From: Flavobacteriales bacterium UBA5869
GTDB taxonomy: Bacteria > Bacteroidota > Bacteroidia > Flavobacteriales_D > Crocinitomicaceae
Assembly: GCA_002432565.1 (NCBI GenBank)
Contig: DJFP01000203.1
Span: 37,083 to 55,102 of the forward strand
Reading direction: 5' to 3'
Length of the DNA: 18,020 nucleotides
Of the stretch, positions 6,994 to 13,284 are shown in pieces. Numbering within the stretch: the stretch's first letter is position 1; every line of letters begins with the position of its first letter. The notes beneath the pieces are model-generated. The model searched no databases and was not told the DNA's origin. It saw nothing but the letters and a program-made list of their open reading frames with translations. The translations under genes were made by a program, and so were the position numbers.

Positions 6994-7782
6994 ATGAATC
7001 AAAGAGTTAATAGTCCTTACTTGAAGAATAAATTCACGATATTTTGCATTGGTATCCTTTTTTTGAATACATCCTGCAGTGATCCAGGAACGGATTCAGT
7101 TAAAAAAGTGGCTACTGAAGAAGTTCGTACTACCGAATCTGCGAATATTCCCGAAAAAGAAATCCCGGTTGTGGAACTGAAACAAGATCCCATGGATTAC
7201 ATCCCGAAAGGAATGGTGCTTTTTGACAAAGTAAGCGGAGACCTGAACAAAGACGGAATCGCCGACTTGGTTTTAATGATCAAGGGAACGGATAAAAGCA
7301 TGTTTGTACAGGACGAATTTCGGGGTGAACTGGACCGCAACCGGAGAGGAATTGTCGTGCTGTTTAAAAGAGCAAACGGATACGAACTTGCTTCAGAAAA
7401 CCCGGATTGTTTTTCCTCCGAAAACGAAGAAGGCGGCGTATATTATGCACCGGAATTAACGCTGGACATCCGAAAAGGAAAACTGTACGTGGAATACCGC
7501 CATGGGAGATACGGTTACTGGACACATACATTCCGCTACCAAAACGGGGATTTTGAACTGATCGGGTATGATTCCACAAGTAGTCGCGGACCGGTCATTA
7601 ACAGGGAAAAGAGTATTAATTTCTCGACCAAAAGAATGCAGGAAAGAGTGAATATCAATGAAGATGCTGAAAGCGGAGAAGAAGTATTCAAAGAAACCTG
7701 GAAAGATATCAAACAGGATAAAATGATCAAACTTTCGGAAATCAAAGACTTTGATGAGCTTTATTTCCCGGAATATGAATAA
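6994..7782 (+). CDS. Lipoprotein with FG-GAP/VCBS-like motif
   Basis: 262 residues. The N-terminus is a lipoprotein signal: basic residues, hydrophobic FTIFCIGILFLN and lipobox NTS-C28, giving a mature protein that starts CSDPGTDS. A flexible acidic linker (about 30-70) leads to a domain with SGDLNKDGIADLVLMIKG, resembling the calcium-loop 'GD.N.DG..DL' strand of FG-GAP/VCBS repeats. Then come strands rich in aromatic residues (YVEYRHGRYGYWTHTFRYQNGDFELIGYDS). It is probably attached to an envelope membrane and exposed to the periplasm or surface. It is 9 bp after the SUKH gene, as third gene of the arr unit. The ligand is unknown. Confidence 0.8.
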   Translation: MNQRVNSPYLKNKFTIFCIGILFLNTSCSDPGTDSVKKVATEEVRTTESANIPEKEIPVVELKQDPMDYIPKGMVLFDKVSGDLNKDGIADLVLMIKGTDKSMFVQDEFRGELDRNRRGIVVLFKRANGYELASENPDCFSSENEEGGVYYAPELTLDIRKGKLYVEYRHGRYGYWTHTFRYQNGDFELIGYDSTSSRGPVINREKSINFSTKRMQERVNINEDAESGEEVFKETWKDIKQDKMIKLSEIKDFDELYFPEYE

Positions 7783-7793
7783 AAAAAGTACCT

Positions 7794-8156
7794 ATGACAA
7801 AAACCGAAATAATTGATCTTGAAAATACACTCCTGGAAGCAATTAAGAAAAGCGATATTTCCGTACTGGAAAAAATCCTCCACGATGATTTGTTGTTCGT
7901 GGTTCCCGGCGGGAATGTGATTACCAAAGCTGTGGACCTGGCTTCGCACCGTGCCGGAGAAATGGTAGTTGAAGAAATAATCCCGACGATTGAACAGATT
8001 AACATCATAGAAGATACAGCTGTTGTAACGGTTGTTTACGATTTGAAAGGAAGTATGCTTGGAAACAGGATTGAAGGGAAATTCCGTTACATCCGTTTCT
8101 GGAAAAAGTTCCCGGATGGCTTTAAAGTAATCGGCGGAAGTTGTACTCAACTATAG
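7794..8156 (+). CDS. NTF2-like (SnoaL/DUF4440) family protein
   Basis: 120 residues, the full length of an NTF2-like cone fold. The opening helix pair (EIIDLENTLLEAIKKSDISVLEKILHDDLLFV) followed by PGG..ITKAVDLASHRAG, then strands INIIEDTAVVTVVYDLKG, KFRYIRFWKKFPDGFKVIGGSCTQL, is the DUF4440/SnoaL arrangement ('l..l...l.dD..fv...G...tk.e.l......' and final 'yt.vw.k.dg.W.vv'). No signal peptide, so it is cytoplasmic. It starts 11 bp after the lipoprotein stop and is the last gene of the unit. Members range from small enzymes to binding proteins; this one cannot be placed further. Confidence 0.85.
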   Translation: MTKTEIIDLENTLLEAIKKSDISVLEKILHDDLLFVVPGGNVITKAVDLASHRAGEMVVEEIIPTIEQINIIEDTAVVTVVYDLKGSMLGNRIEGKFRYIRFWKKFPDGFKVIGGSCTQL

Positions 8157-8206
8157 AAACAAACCCATTTGAACCAATCTCACGTCGGACCGAAGCGATC
8201 TTCTGG

Positions 8207-8353
8207 CAAACTGTATCAATGTTAAATGAAACTGATTATCTGTGAAGCGAAACTTATTCAATATGTAATCGAACTTATTGAATGTAAAACGAAACTTATT
8301 GAAACTGGTTCCAACCCTTCCGGATCTTTAAGGAACCTTATTCAATCCCGAAG
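8207..8353. repeat. Seven-unit degenerate tandem repeat, period exactly 21 bp
   Basis: Units begin at 8207, 8228, 8249, 8270, 8291, 8312 and 8333 with no insertions. The shared core on the + strand is GAAACTTATT followed by CAAT or GAA. The first (ACTGTAT), second (ACTGATT) and sixth (CCCTTCC) units are the most diverged. Read on the minus strand, the units are TTTCGnTTnACA, partly like the half-sites in the SDR promoters. An ATG-initiated 50-codon frame (8226-8378) runs through it and reads as heptads with a KLI core, but it has no supporting signals. The array ends 58 bp before the -7 box of the aminopeptidase gene. Confidence 0.75.
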
Positions 8354-8411
8354 GATGGCGACCAGTTGTGTAGAGTAACCGAATAAATCTTCAGCAAGCC
8401 GGAGATACCAT

Positions 8412-8419
8412 TATCTTTG
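8412..8419 (+). promoter_or_regulatory. -7 box (TATCTTTG) of the methionine aminopeptidase gene
   Basis: TATCTTTG fits TAnnTTTG fully. No TTTG/TTG at -33 spacing is present, hinting at activator dependence. Transcription would start near 8426, giving a ~59-nt leader that contains an 11-codon frame (8440-8475) ending 9 bp before the aminopeptidase ATG and in the same frame. Confidence 0.55.
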
Positions 8420-8484
8420 TAAAACAAACAGATATTCAAATGATTCCTGTAAAAAGGGATGAATCAAACAAATAACATACGGAC

Positions 8485-9249
8485 ATGTCAATCACACGAG
8501 AAGAAGAACTCATTGGAATGCAAAAAGCGAGCGAAGCAGTTGCCATTACTTTACGGGAAATGAGCAAGTATGCCAAGCCGGGAATCAGTACCAAAGAACT
8601 GGACGAATACGGAGCACAGATCCTTGCTGATCTGGGGGCTAAATCAGCACCTTATTTAACTTACGGATTTCCGGGCTGGACCTGTATCAGCGTGGGTAAA
8701 GAATTTTGCCACGGAATTCCTTCAGCCAAACGAATACTGAAAGAAGGAGATCTGATCAATATCGATGTTTCTGCCGAATTGGGAGGTTTTTGGTCGGATA
8801 ACGGGAACTCTTTCATAATCGGCGAAGACATTCACGGGCATCAGAAATTGGTCGATGCATCCAAAGAAATCTTACGAAAAACAATCGACAGCATTCAGGG
8901 CGGGGTGAAAATAGCAGATATTGGTCATTTGATGGAAACCGAAGCCAAGAAACGCGGTTACAAAGTCATTAAAAATCTCGGCGGACACGGAATCGGGAGA
9001 AGTTTACACGAACAGCCCGATGAATTGCTGAATTACAAGAACCGCTTCGATCACCGGCGATTTAAAAAGAACTCCGTTGTAGCCATTGAAACATTCATTT
9101 CAACAACATCCACCTACGCGGATACTTTAAACGATGGCTGGACAATGGTCGGAAACAAAGGCGGTTTCATGGCACAGCATGAACATACTATCATCATTAC
9201 CGATGGAAAACCGATTATTTTGACAGCAATGAACGGCGTTTGGAATTGA
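8485..9249 (+). CDS. map: Methionine aminopeptidase, type I
   Basis: 254 residues, normal for type Ia enzymes, which remove the initiator methionine from new proteins in the cytoplasm. All five metal ligands can be placed: D94 (INIDVSA), D105 (WSDNGNSF), H168 (GGHGIGRSLHE), E202 (AIETFIS) and E233 (QHEHTIII). Substrate-side H76 lies in EFCHGIPS and H175 follows the GHGIG block. The N-terminal zinc-finger extension of some types is absent. The gene stands alone rather than beside adk/secY/infA, the usual place for the housekeeping copy, so it may be a second, conditionally expressed map; that is inference. Repeats lie on both sides: a 21-bp array upstream and TTGAAC repeats downstream. Confidence 0.95.
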   Translation: MSITREEELIGMQKASEAVAITLREMSKYAKPGISTKELDEYGAQILADLGAKSAPYLTYGFPGWTCISVGKEFCHGIPSAKRILKEGDLINIDVSAELGGFWSDNGNSFIIGEDIHGHQKLVDASKEILRKTIDSIQGGVKIADIGHLMETEAKKRGYKVIKNLGGHGIGRSLHEQPDELLNYKNRFDHRRFKKNSVVAIETFISTTSTYADTLNDGWTMVGNKGGFMAQHEHTIIITDGKPIILTAMNGVWN

Positions 9250-9283
9250 TTTCAATGGATTCTGAATCTGCTTGACGAAACTT

Positions 9284-9309
9284 TTGAACCTTTTTGAACT
9301 CTCTTGAAC
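9284..9309. repeat. Three TTGAAC repeats with a 10-bp period
   Basis: TTGAAC occurs at 9284, 9294 and 9304 with spacing of exactly 10 bp, each with a T-rich or CT-rich spacer. It is preceded by CGAAACTT, giving a string similar to the CGAAACTTATTGAA unit of the 21-bp array upstream of the aminopeptidase gene. It lies between that gene and the SDR promoter. Confidence 0.5.
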
Positions 9310-9322
9310 CTTTTCGATGTTT

Positions 9323-9379
9323 CGGTTACAATCCTCGTTGAAACGGTTACATCCGTGGATCACTTTCGCCGCAACTTTG
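9323..9379 (+). promoter_or_regulatory. Probable AraC-type operator and promoter of the SDR gene at 9408
   Basis: CGGTTACA is present at 9323 and again at 9344, a direct repeat with 21-bp spacing. The -7 box CAACTTTG (9372-9379) begins 28 bp after the start of the second copy. The second copy therefore occupies the place of the -33 element, which is otherwise missing. The same layout and spacing recur at 17460-17516 ahead of the second SDR. Two direct half-sites 21 bp apart are characteristic of AraC-family binding. Confidence 0.7.
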
Positions 9380-9407
9380 TAGTGTACAAATAATTAAACA
9401 AAAAATC

Positions 9408-10244
9408 ATGGACACAAACAAAGTATGGCTCGTAACAGGAGCATCCAAAGGATTGGGATTGGCACTCGTAAAACAATTGATCGCGCAGGGATACCGTGTA
9501 GCAGGAACATCCCGGTCAATTGCAAGTCTTGAAAAAGTGATTGAAAAATCAGCAAATTTCCTGCCGCTTGAAATGGACATTTTGAATGAAGAAAGCGTTC
9601 AACAAGGAGTAGAAGCCATTGTAAAAACATTTGGTAGAATAGATGTATTGGTAAACAATGCAGGTTACGGTCAACTGGGAACCCTGGAAGAATTATCGGA
9701 CAGAGAGGCACGTGAGAATTTCGATGCAAATGTATTCGGTTCGCTGAATGTTATCCGTCGGGTGATGCCGTTGATGCGTTCGCAGAAATCAGGTCACATC
9801 ATGAATGTTGCTTCAATCGGCGGTTTGCTTGGAGCATTTCCGGGATGGGGAGTTTACTGTGCTACCAAATTCGCAGTAGCGGGATTCACGGAAGCATTAG
9901 CTTCGGAAGCAAGCGAGTTTGGAATTTCCGCAACAATTGTTTATCCGGGGTATTTCAGAACAAACTTCCTGGAATCAGGTTCCCTGAATACACCTCAAAA
10001 CCCGATTCACGAATACACAACCGCACGTGCACTGGAATTGAAGCATAAGGAAGAAATTGCAGGTAACCAGCCGGGAAATCCTGAATTAGCTGCTGAAGCA
10101 TTCATTGCTTTAGGAAATATGCAAAATCCGCCGGTACATTTTGTTATGGGATCAGATGCATTCGGGTTGGCAGAAGCGAAAATAAACATGCTGAAAACGG
10201 ATATGACATCCCATGAAGCATTGAGTAAATCGACAGATTATTAA
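9408..10244 (+). CDS. Short-chain dehydrogenase/reductase (SDR), classical type
   Basis: 278 residues. The nucleotide-binding loop TGASKGLG (10-17) and TSRS after the second strand point to a Rossmann fold preferring NADP(H). NNAG is at 83-86. The catalytic set is S136 (ASIGG), Y150 and K154 (YCATK), with N108 (ANVFGSLN) as the fourth residue. PGYFRTNF closes the active-site side. After residue ~190 the sequence is variable and helical, so the substrate is unknown; an aldehyde or ketone is usual. Start: ATG 9408, 29 bp after the -7 box. The AraC-type gene 60 bp downstream is its likely regulator. It is a paralogue of the SDR beginning at 17542. Confidence 0.95.
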   Translation: MDTNKVWLVTGASKGLGLALVKQLIAQGYRVAGTSRSIASLEKVIEKSANFLPLEMDILNEESVQQGVEAIVKTFGRIDVLVNNAGYGQLGTLEELSDREARENFDANVFGSLNVIRRVMPLMRSQKSGHIMNVASIGGLLGAFPGWGVYCATKFAVAGFTEALASEASEFGISATIVYPGYFRTNFLESGSLNTPQNPIHEYTTARALELKHKEEIAGNQPGNPELAAEAFIALGNMQNPPVHFVMGSDAFGLAEAKINMLKTDMTSHEALSKSTDY

Positions 10245-10255
10245 TTTTAAAACAG

Positions 10256-10285
10256 GATAGGGCAGATTCTTTTCAATGCCCTATC
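10256..10285 (+). terminator. Perfect 9-bp inverted repeat between SDR and araC-type gene (terminator or operator)
   Basis: GATAGGGCA (10256-10264) and TGCCCTATC (10277-10285) pair perfectly around a 12-nt loop, 12 bp after the SDR stop. Only three T follow, so it is a weak factor-independent terminator. The right arm supplies TATC of the next gene's -7 box TATCTTTG, so it may equally act as an operator. Confidence 0.5.
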
Positions 10286-10289
10286 TTTG
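10282..10289 (+). promoter_or_regulatory. -7 box (TATCTTTG) of the AraC-type gene
   Basis: Full match to TAnnTTTG, 15 bp before ATG 10305. A TTG at 10287 falls inside the box, so the upstream start option is excluded. Transcription near 10296 would give a leader of under 10 nt. Confidence 0.5.
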
Positions 10290-10304
10290 ATTGCATTATG
10301 GCTT

Positions 10305-11216
10305 ATGAAGAAGCAAGTTCACGTATTTAATTCCATCAGTGAATTCCACAAGATCGCAGGTTTACCGGCACCCGAACATCCGTTGGTAAGTGTTATTGAC
10401 TATGGCTTGGTGGAATACCAAACAGACGATAAGGAAATCAGCTGGCTGCAGCATTTCTACTGCATCGGACTAAAACACGACATGAACGGGAGGTTCCGTT
10501 ACGGCCACCAGCAATACGATTTCGACGGCGGCATCGTTTCGATGGTTTCTCCCGGACAGCTGGTACAAATCACTATCGATAAAACTCCGCCGAAACCCAG
10601 CGGGATCATTCTTTGTCTTCACCCGGATTTTCTTTGGAACCACCCGATGGCAAAGAAGATCAAGCAGTACGATTTTTTCGGTTATTCCGTCAATGAAGCC
10701 TTATTCGTTTCCGAGAAAGAAGAAGAAGTGGTGGTCGACATCCTTCAAAAGATGAAGCAGGAATACCACAGCAACATAGATGCTTTTACTCAGGGAATTA
10801 TCATTGCTCATTTAGAGGTTTTATTGAACTATTTTGACCGGTTCTACCAGCGCCAGTTTATTACACGTCAGAAAACGAACCACCAGGTACTTGAAAAACT
10901 GGAAGACTTGCTGGAAAGTTACTTCAGATCAGGAAATTTGATTGAAAAAGGATTGCCGCAAGCGCAGGATATTGCCTCACAATTGAATATTTCACCCAAT
11001 TACCTGTCGAGTTTGTTGAAATCCCTTACCGGGCAGACTACTCAGCAACACATTCACAGTAAGCTCATCGAAGCGGCAAAGGAAAAATTGAGTACGACAC
11101 AACTTTCCGTAAGCGAAATTGCCTTTGAACTGGGATTTGAGCATTCGCAGTCTTTTAACAGGCTGTTTAAATCAAAAACCGGGGTAACACCGATGGAATA
11201 CCGTTCGTGGAATTGA
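10305..11216 (+). CDS. AraC-family transcriptional regulator
   Basis: 303 residues from ATG 10305. The N-terminal ~180 residues form a cupin-like sensor region (FRYGHQQYDFDGGIVSMVSPGQLVQI, PSGIILCLHPDFLW). The C-terminal ~100 residues are a double HTH: QAQDIASQLNISPNYLSSLLKSLTG, then LSVSEIAFELGFEHSQSFNRLFKSKTGVTPMEYR, which carries the complete AraC signature. This domain layout is common beside oxidoreductase genes in Bacteroidota. Its place 60 bp after the SDR gene, whose promoter has two half-sites 21 bp apart, makes it the best candidate for the activator of that SDR and perhaps of the second SDR. The ligand is unknown. It has its own -7 box. Confidence 0.93.
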   Translation: MKKQVHVFNSISEFHKIAGLPAPEHPLVSVIDYGLVEYQTDDKEISWLQHFYCIGLKHDMNGRFRYGHQQYDFDGGIVSMVSPGQLVQITIDKTPPKPSGIILCLHPDFLWNHPMAKKIKQYDFFGYSVNEALFVSEKEEEVVVDILQKMKQEYHSNIDAFTQGIIIAHLEVLLNYFDRFYQRQFITRQKTNHQVLEKLEDLLESYFRSGNLIEKGLPQAQDIASQLNISPNYLSSLLKSLTGQTTQQHIHSKLIEAAKEKLSTTQLSVSEIAFELGFEHSQSFNRLFKSKTGVTPMEYRSWN

Positions 11217-11239
11217 TAGTAATAATTCAGAAAAAAGAG

Positions 11240-11247
11240 TAGATTTG
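11240..11247 (+). promoter_or_regulatory. -7 box (TAGATTTG) of the eCIS-core protein gene
   Basis: TAGATTTG fits TAnnTTTG and lies 25 bp before ATG 11273. A TTG at 11213 is a possible -33 element at a longish 24-bp spacing. It indicates a promoter separate from the araC-type gene and favours ATG 11273 over the TTG at 11267. Confidence 0.45.
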
Positions 11248-11272
11248 AACAACAACTATTCATTTTTTGCTG

Positions 11273-12877
11273 ATGAACACTTACCAGAACCCTGCTCAGA
11301 TAAATACCGACAAGGAAATATCTGATGCTTCAGGTGAACGAAAGTCAAGCATTTCCAATTTTGGGATAACGGATAACCGTCCGGAAGTTCTTGCTCAGCG
11401 AAAATTAACAGCTGTTTCCCAGGATACAGATCAATCGAAACAGATAAAGCAATTACAGGAAAGTGATGGCGCAAATTCTGTTACACAAGATTCCATCCAA
11501 AAACTAAAAAACAATACCGGTCTTCCGGACAATCTGAAATCGGGAGTTGAAAGTATGTCCGGTTATTCCCTGGATGATGTAAAAGTGCATTACAATTCGG
11601 ATAAACCGGCGCAGTTACAGGCACACGCGTATGCGCAGGGAACAGATATTCACATTGCTCCCGGACAAGAGAAACACCTGCCCCATGAAACCTGGCACGT
11701 GGTACAACAAAAGCAGGGAAGGGTAAAACCCACCATGCAGCTCAAAGGACAAACACCCGTAAACGATGATGCCGGTTTGGAAAAAGAAGCGGATGAGATG
11801 GGGGCAAGGGCTTTGGTAACAGGATCGACTACTCAATTGAAATCATTAAATCGAACCGTTATAAATTCAGGATCCGCTCAACCTGTGCAACGAGCGATTG
11901 AAGAAGCAGAAGTAACCTGGGGAATTACACACGTAGTGAAAGAACAGGGGGGAAGTATTTATGGCACCGGAAATCCGGATGATGAAGAATTTGATCCTTT
12001 GGAAGAACTAATTCAAGGACAGAAAATTATTATTAATGATGATGATATTTTCGTTTCAAGAAGAGGAGCCAATCAAGAGGAAAAAGAGAACAGGGATGAA
12101 CGCGAAGATGCCAGGCCTTCTATTCCATGGGTAAGGGTTCACGCTATAAAAAACGTGGAAAATGGTGGTTGGGAAAATGTGACAAGTAGAAACGTTTATG
12201 TGCGTGCTGAAACAGTTAAAATTGTCCCAAAAGTAGAAACAGAAAAGAGCAAAGGCCCTTTTAAGAAAGTAGATATCACCGAGATAAACGGTTGGAGCAT
12301 GGAGATGGATTTGGCGCTTCATAAAATTGAAACAGAATGGCTTTTACTAGGTGGAAATCCCAATAAAGATAAAGGAGAAAAAGAATGTTCCGGAGATGAA
12401 TGGAATCAGGCGGATGAAGGAGCAGATGTAGCAAATGAGTTAACCGATCCTGATAACAGAACAAACAGAGGGGAACCTCATTTGGATATGCCTAAGTACC
12501 AGAGGACTTTTATTGCACATTACGAAGGTGAAAGAGACCCTATAGCAGTTATGATGGTTGAAATGAGGTTTGAGGATTTTACTCAAAAAGATTTAAAACA
12601 TCTATATATCAGGTGGCTTGTTGGAAGTCCCACTAGGCAGGGAGGAGGTTCTAAATTAGTTGGAAAAGCAAAACAACTGGCCCTTCAGGTTGCAGGTGGG
12701 AAATTAAGAGTAGAATCAGCAAGATCTGCCGAAGAATGGTATAGAAATAAGCAAGGATTTGTTACTAAATACAACTCAAAACACGAAGAAGATGTTTATG
12801 ATGGTACAACTCAAGAAGAATTTGACGAACTTGAAGATTGCGGTTGCAAATTTATGGCTTGGGATGGGGAGTTGTAA
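11273..12877 (+). CDS. eCIS-core (DUF4157) domain protein with C-terminal GNAT-like domain
   Basis: 534 residues from ATG 11273. Residues 1-80 are polar and disordered, with [17 protein letters not shown], a phrase typical of Bacteroidota DUF4157 proteins. Residues ~82-150 are the eCIS-core domain: [35 protein letters not shown], then zinc-protease-like H138-E-T-W-H142 and VVQQKQGRV. The LEKEADEMG segment after it is the usual family end and could give the third ligand. Residues ~210-400 are a charged, unrecognised middle. Residues ~408-498 look like [14 protein letters not shown], then [21 protein letters not shown] (acetyl-CoA loop) and [22 protein letters not shown]4157 modules accompany contractile injection system effectors; the C-terminus would then be the payload. 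No secretion genes or evident immunity gene are adjacent. Confidence 0.85.
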   Translation: MNTYQNPAQINTDKEISDASGERKSSISNFGITDNRPEVLAQRKLTAVSQDTDQSKQIKQLQESDGANSVTQDSIQKLKNNTGLPDNLKSGVESMSGYSLDDVKVHYNSDKPAQLQAHAYAQGTDIHIAPGQEKHLPHETWHVVQQKQGRVKPTMQLKGQTPVNDDAGLEKEADEMGARALVTGSTTQLKSLNRTVINSGSAQPVQRAIEEAEVTWGITHVVKEQGGSIYGTGNPDDEEFDPLEELIQGQKIIINDDDIFVSRRGANQEEKENRDEREDARPSIPWVRVHAIKNVENGGWENVTSRNVYVRAETVKIVPKVETEKSKGPFKKVDITEINGWSMEMDLALHKIETEWLLLGGNPNKDKGEKECSGDEWNQADEGADVANELTDPDNRTNRGEPHLDMPKYQRTFIAHYEGERDPIAVMMVEMRFEDFTQKDLKHLYIRWLVGSPTRQGGGSKLVGKAKQLALQVAGGKLRVESARSAEEWYRNKQGFVTKYNSKHEEDVYDGTTQEEFDELEDCGCKFMAWDGEL

Positions 12878-12889
12878 TTACTAATTACT

Positions 12890-13201
12890 TCAACCCAAAC
12901 TCTCCAACTGCTCAAAGATCGGAATTAAAGATTTCCCGTTTTCGGTGAGATTGTATTCTATATGCAAAGGCTTTTCCCGGATGATGACTTTTTGAAGCAA
13001 TTTGGCTTCTTCCAATTCTTTTAGAGCTACAGACAACGATTGTTTGTTTGATCCCGCAACCTCGCGAAGCAAACTGCTGAAACGCAAAGGACCTTTGGTC
13101 GCCAGGCGAAAAATTTCCGGTTTCCATTTTCCCGAAAGCATCTTCAAAAGTGCTTGTGCCGGACATGTTTCGTTTTCTGCACTCATTTTTTTGGTAGTCA
13201 T
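12890..13201 (-). CDS. HxlR-family winged-helix transcriptional regulator
   Basis: 103 residues, read leftward from ATG at 13201. The family pattern is clear: CPAQALLKMLSGKWKPEIFRLATKGPLRFSSLLREVAGSNKQSLSVALKELEEAKLLQKV......HIEYNLTENGKSLIPIF, matching 'C....l..lggKW...il..L..g..RF.eL.r...gis...Lt..L.eLe..Glv.r......p..veY.LT..G..L'. C13 is at the place of the conserved N-terminal cysteine that acts as redox or electrophile sensor in characterised members (YodB/HypR). The gene diverges from the DsbA-like gene across an 83-bp region with a palindrome over both -7 boxes. It converges with the eCIS-core gene, whose stop is 12 bp away. It probably represses the DsbA-like gene and itself. Confidence 0.92.
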   Translation of the reverse strand: MTTKKMSAENETCPAQALLKMLSGKWKPEIFRLATKGPLRFSSLLREVAGSNKQSLSVALKELEEAKLLQKVIIREKPLHIEYNLTENGKSLIPIFEQLESLG

Positions 13202-13241
13202 AAAAAACTGACTTATTGCGGGCTTATTTTATTATATTGAA

Positions 13242-13253
13242 CTTTGTACAAAG
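13242..13253. promoter_or_regulatory. 12-bp palindrome overlapping divergent -7 boxes (likely HxlR operator)
   Basis: CTTTGTACAAAG is a perfect palindrome. On the + strand, GAACTTTG (13239-13246) is a 7/8 -7 box for the DsbA-like gene, with TTG at 13216-13218 spaced 20 bp upstream. On the minus strand, TACCTTTG (13256-13249) is a full -7 box for the HxlR gene, with TTG at 13275-13273. A dimer bound to the palindrome would block both. Confidence 0.65.
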
Positions 13254-13284
13254 GTAAAATAATTGCACCGAACAACAGATATTC

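Noticed and set aside
8207..8353. CRISPR array
   Set aside because: Units are contiguous 21-bp repeats without spacers and are degenerate; no cas genes are present.
8226..8378. 50-codon frame through the 21-bp array, reading as heptads with a KLI core
   Set aside because: It starts with ATG, but the -7 box nearby is downstream of it, no separate promoter was seen, and the last third looks random. The repeat period divisible by three explains the open frame.
9375..9390. HxlR-type operator in SDR promoters (CTTTG..TGTACAAA)
   Set aside because: It resembles the 13242 palindrome, but the half-sites are separated by different insert lengths and most of it is explained by the common -7 region.
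10287..10304. Upstream TTG start for the AraC-type gene
   Set aside because: The TTG is inside the TATCTTTG box; ATG 10305 (MKKQVHVF) is the better start.
12871..12894. Bidirectional terminator between the eCIS-core and HxlR genes
   Set aside because: GTTG...CAAC with AT-only inner arms and unequal spacing does not make a convincing stem.
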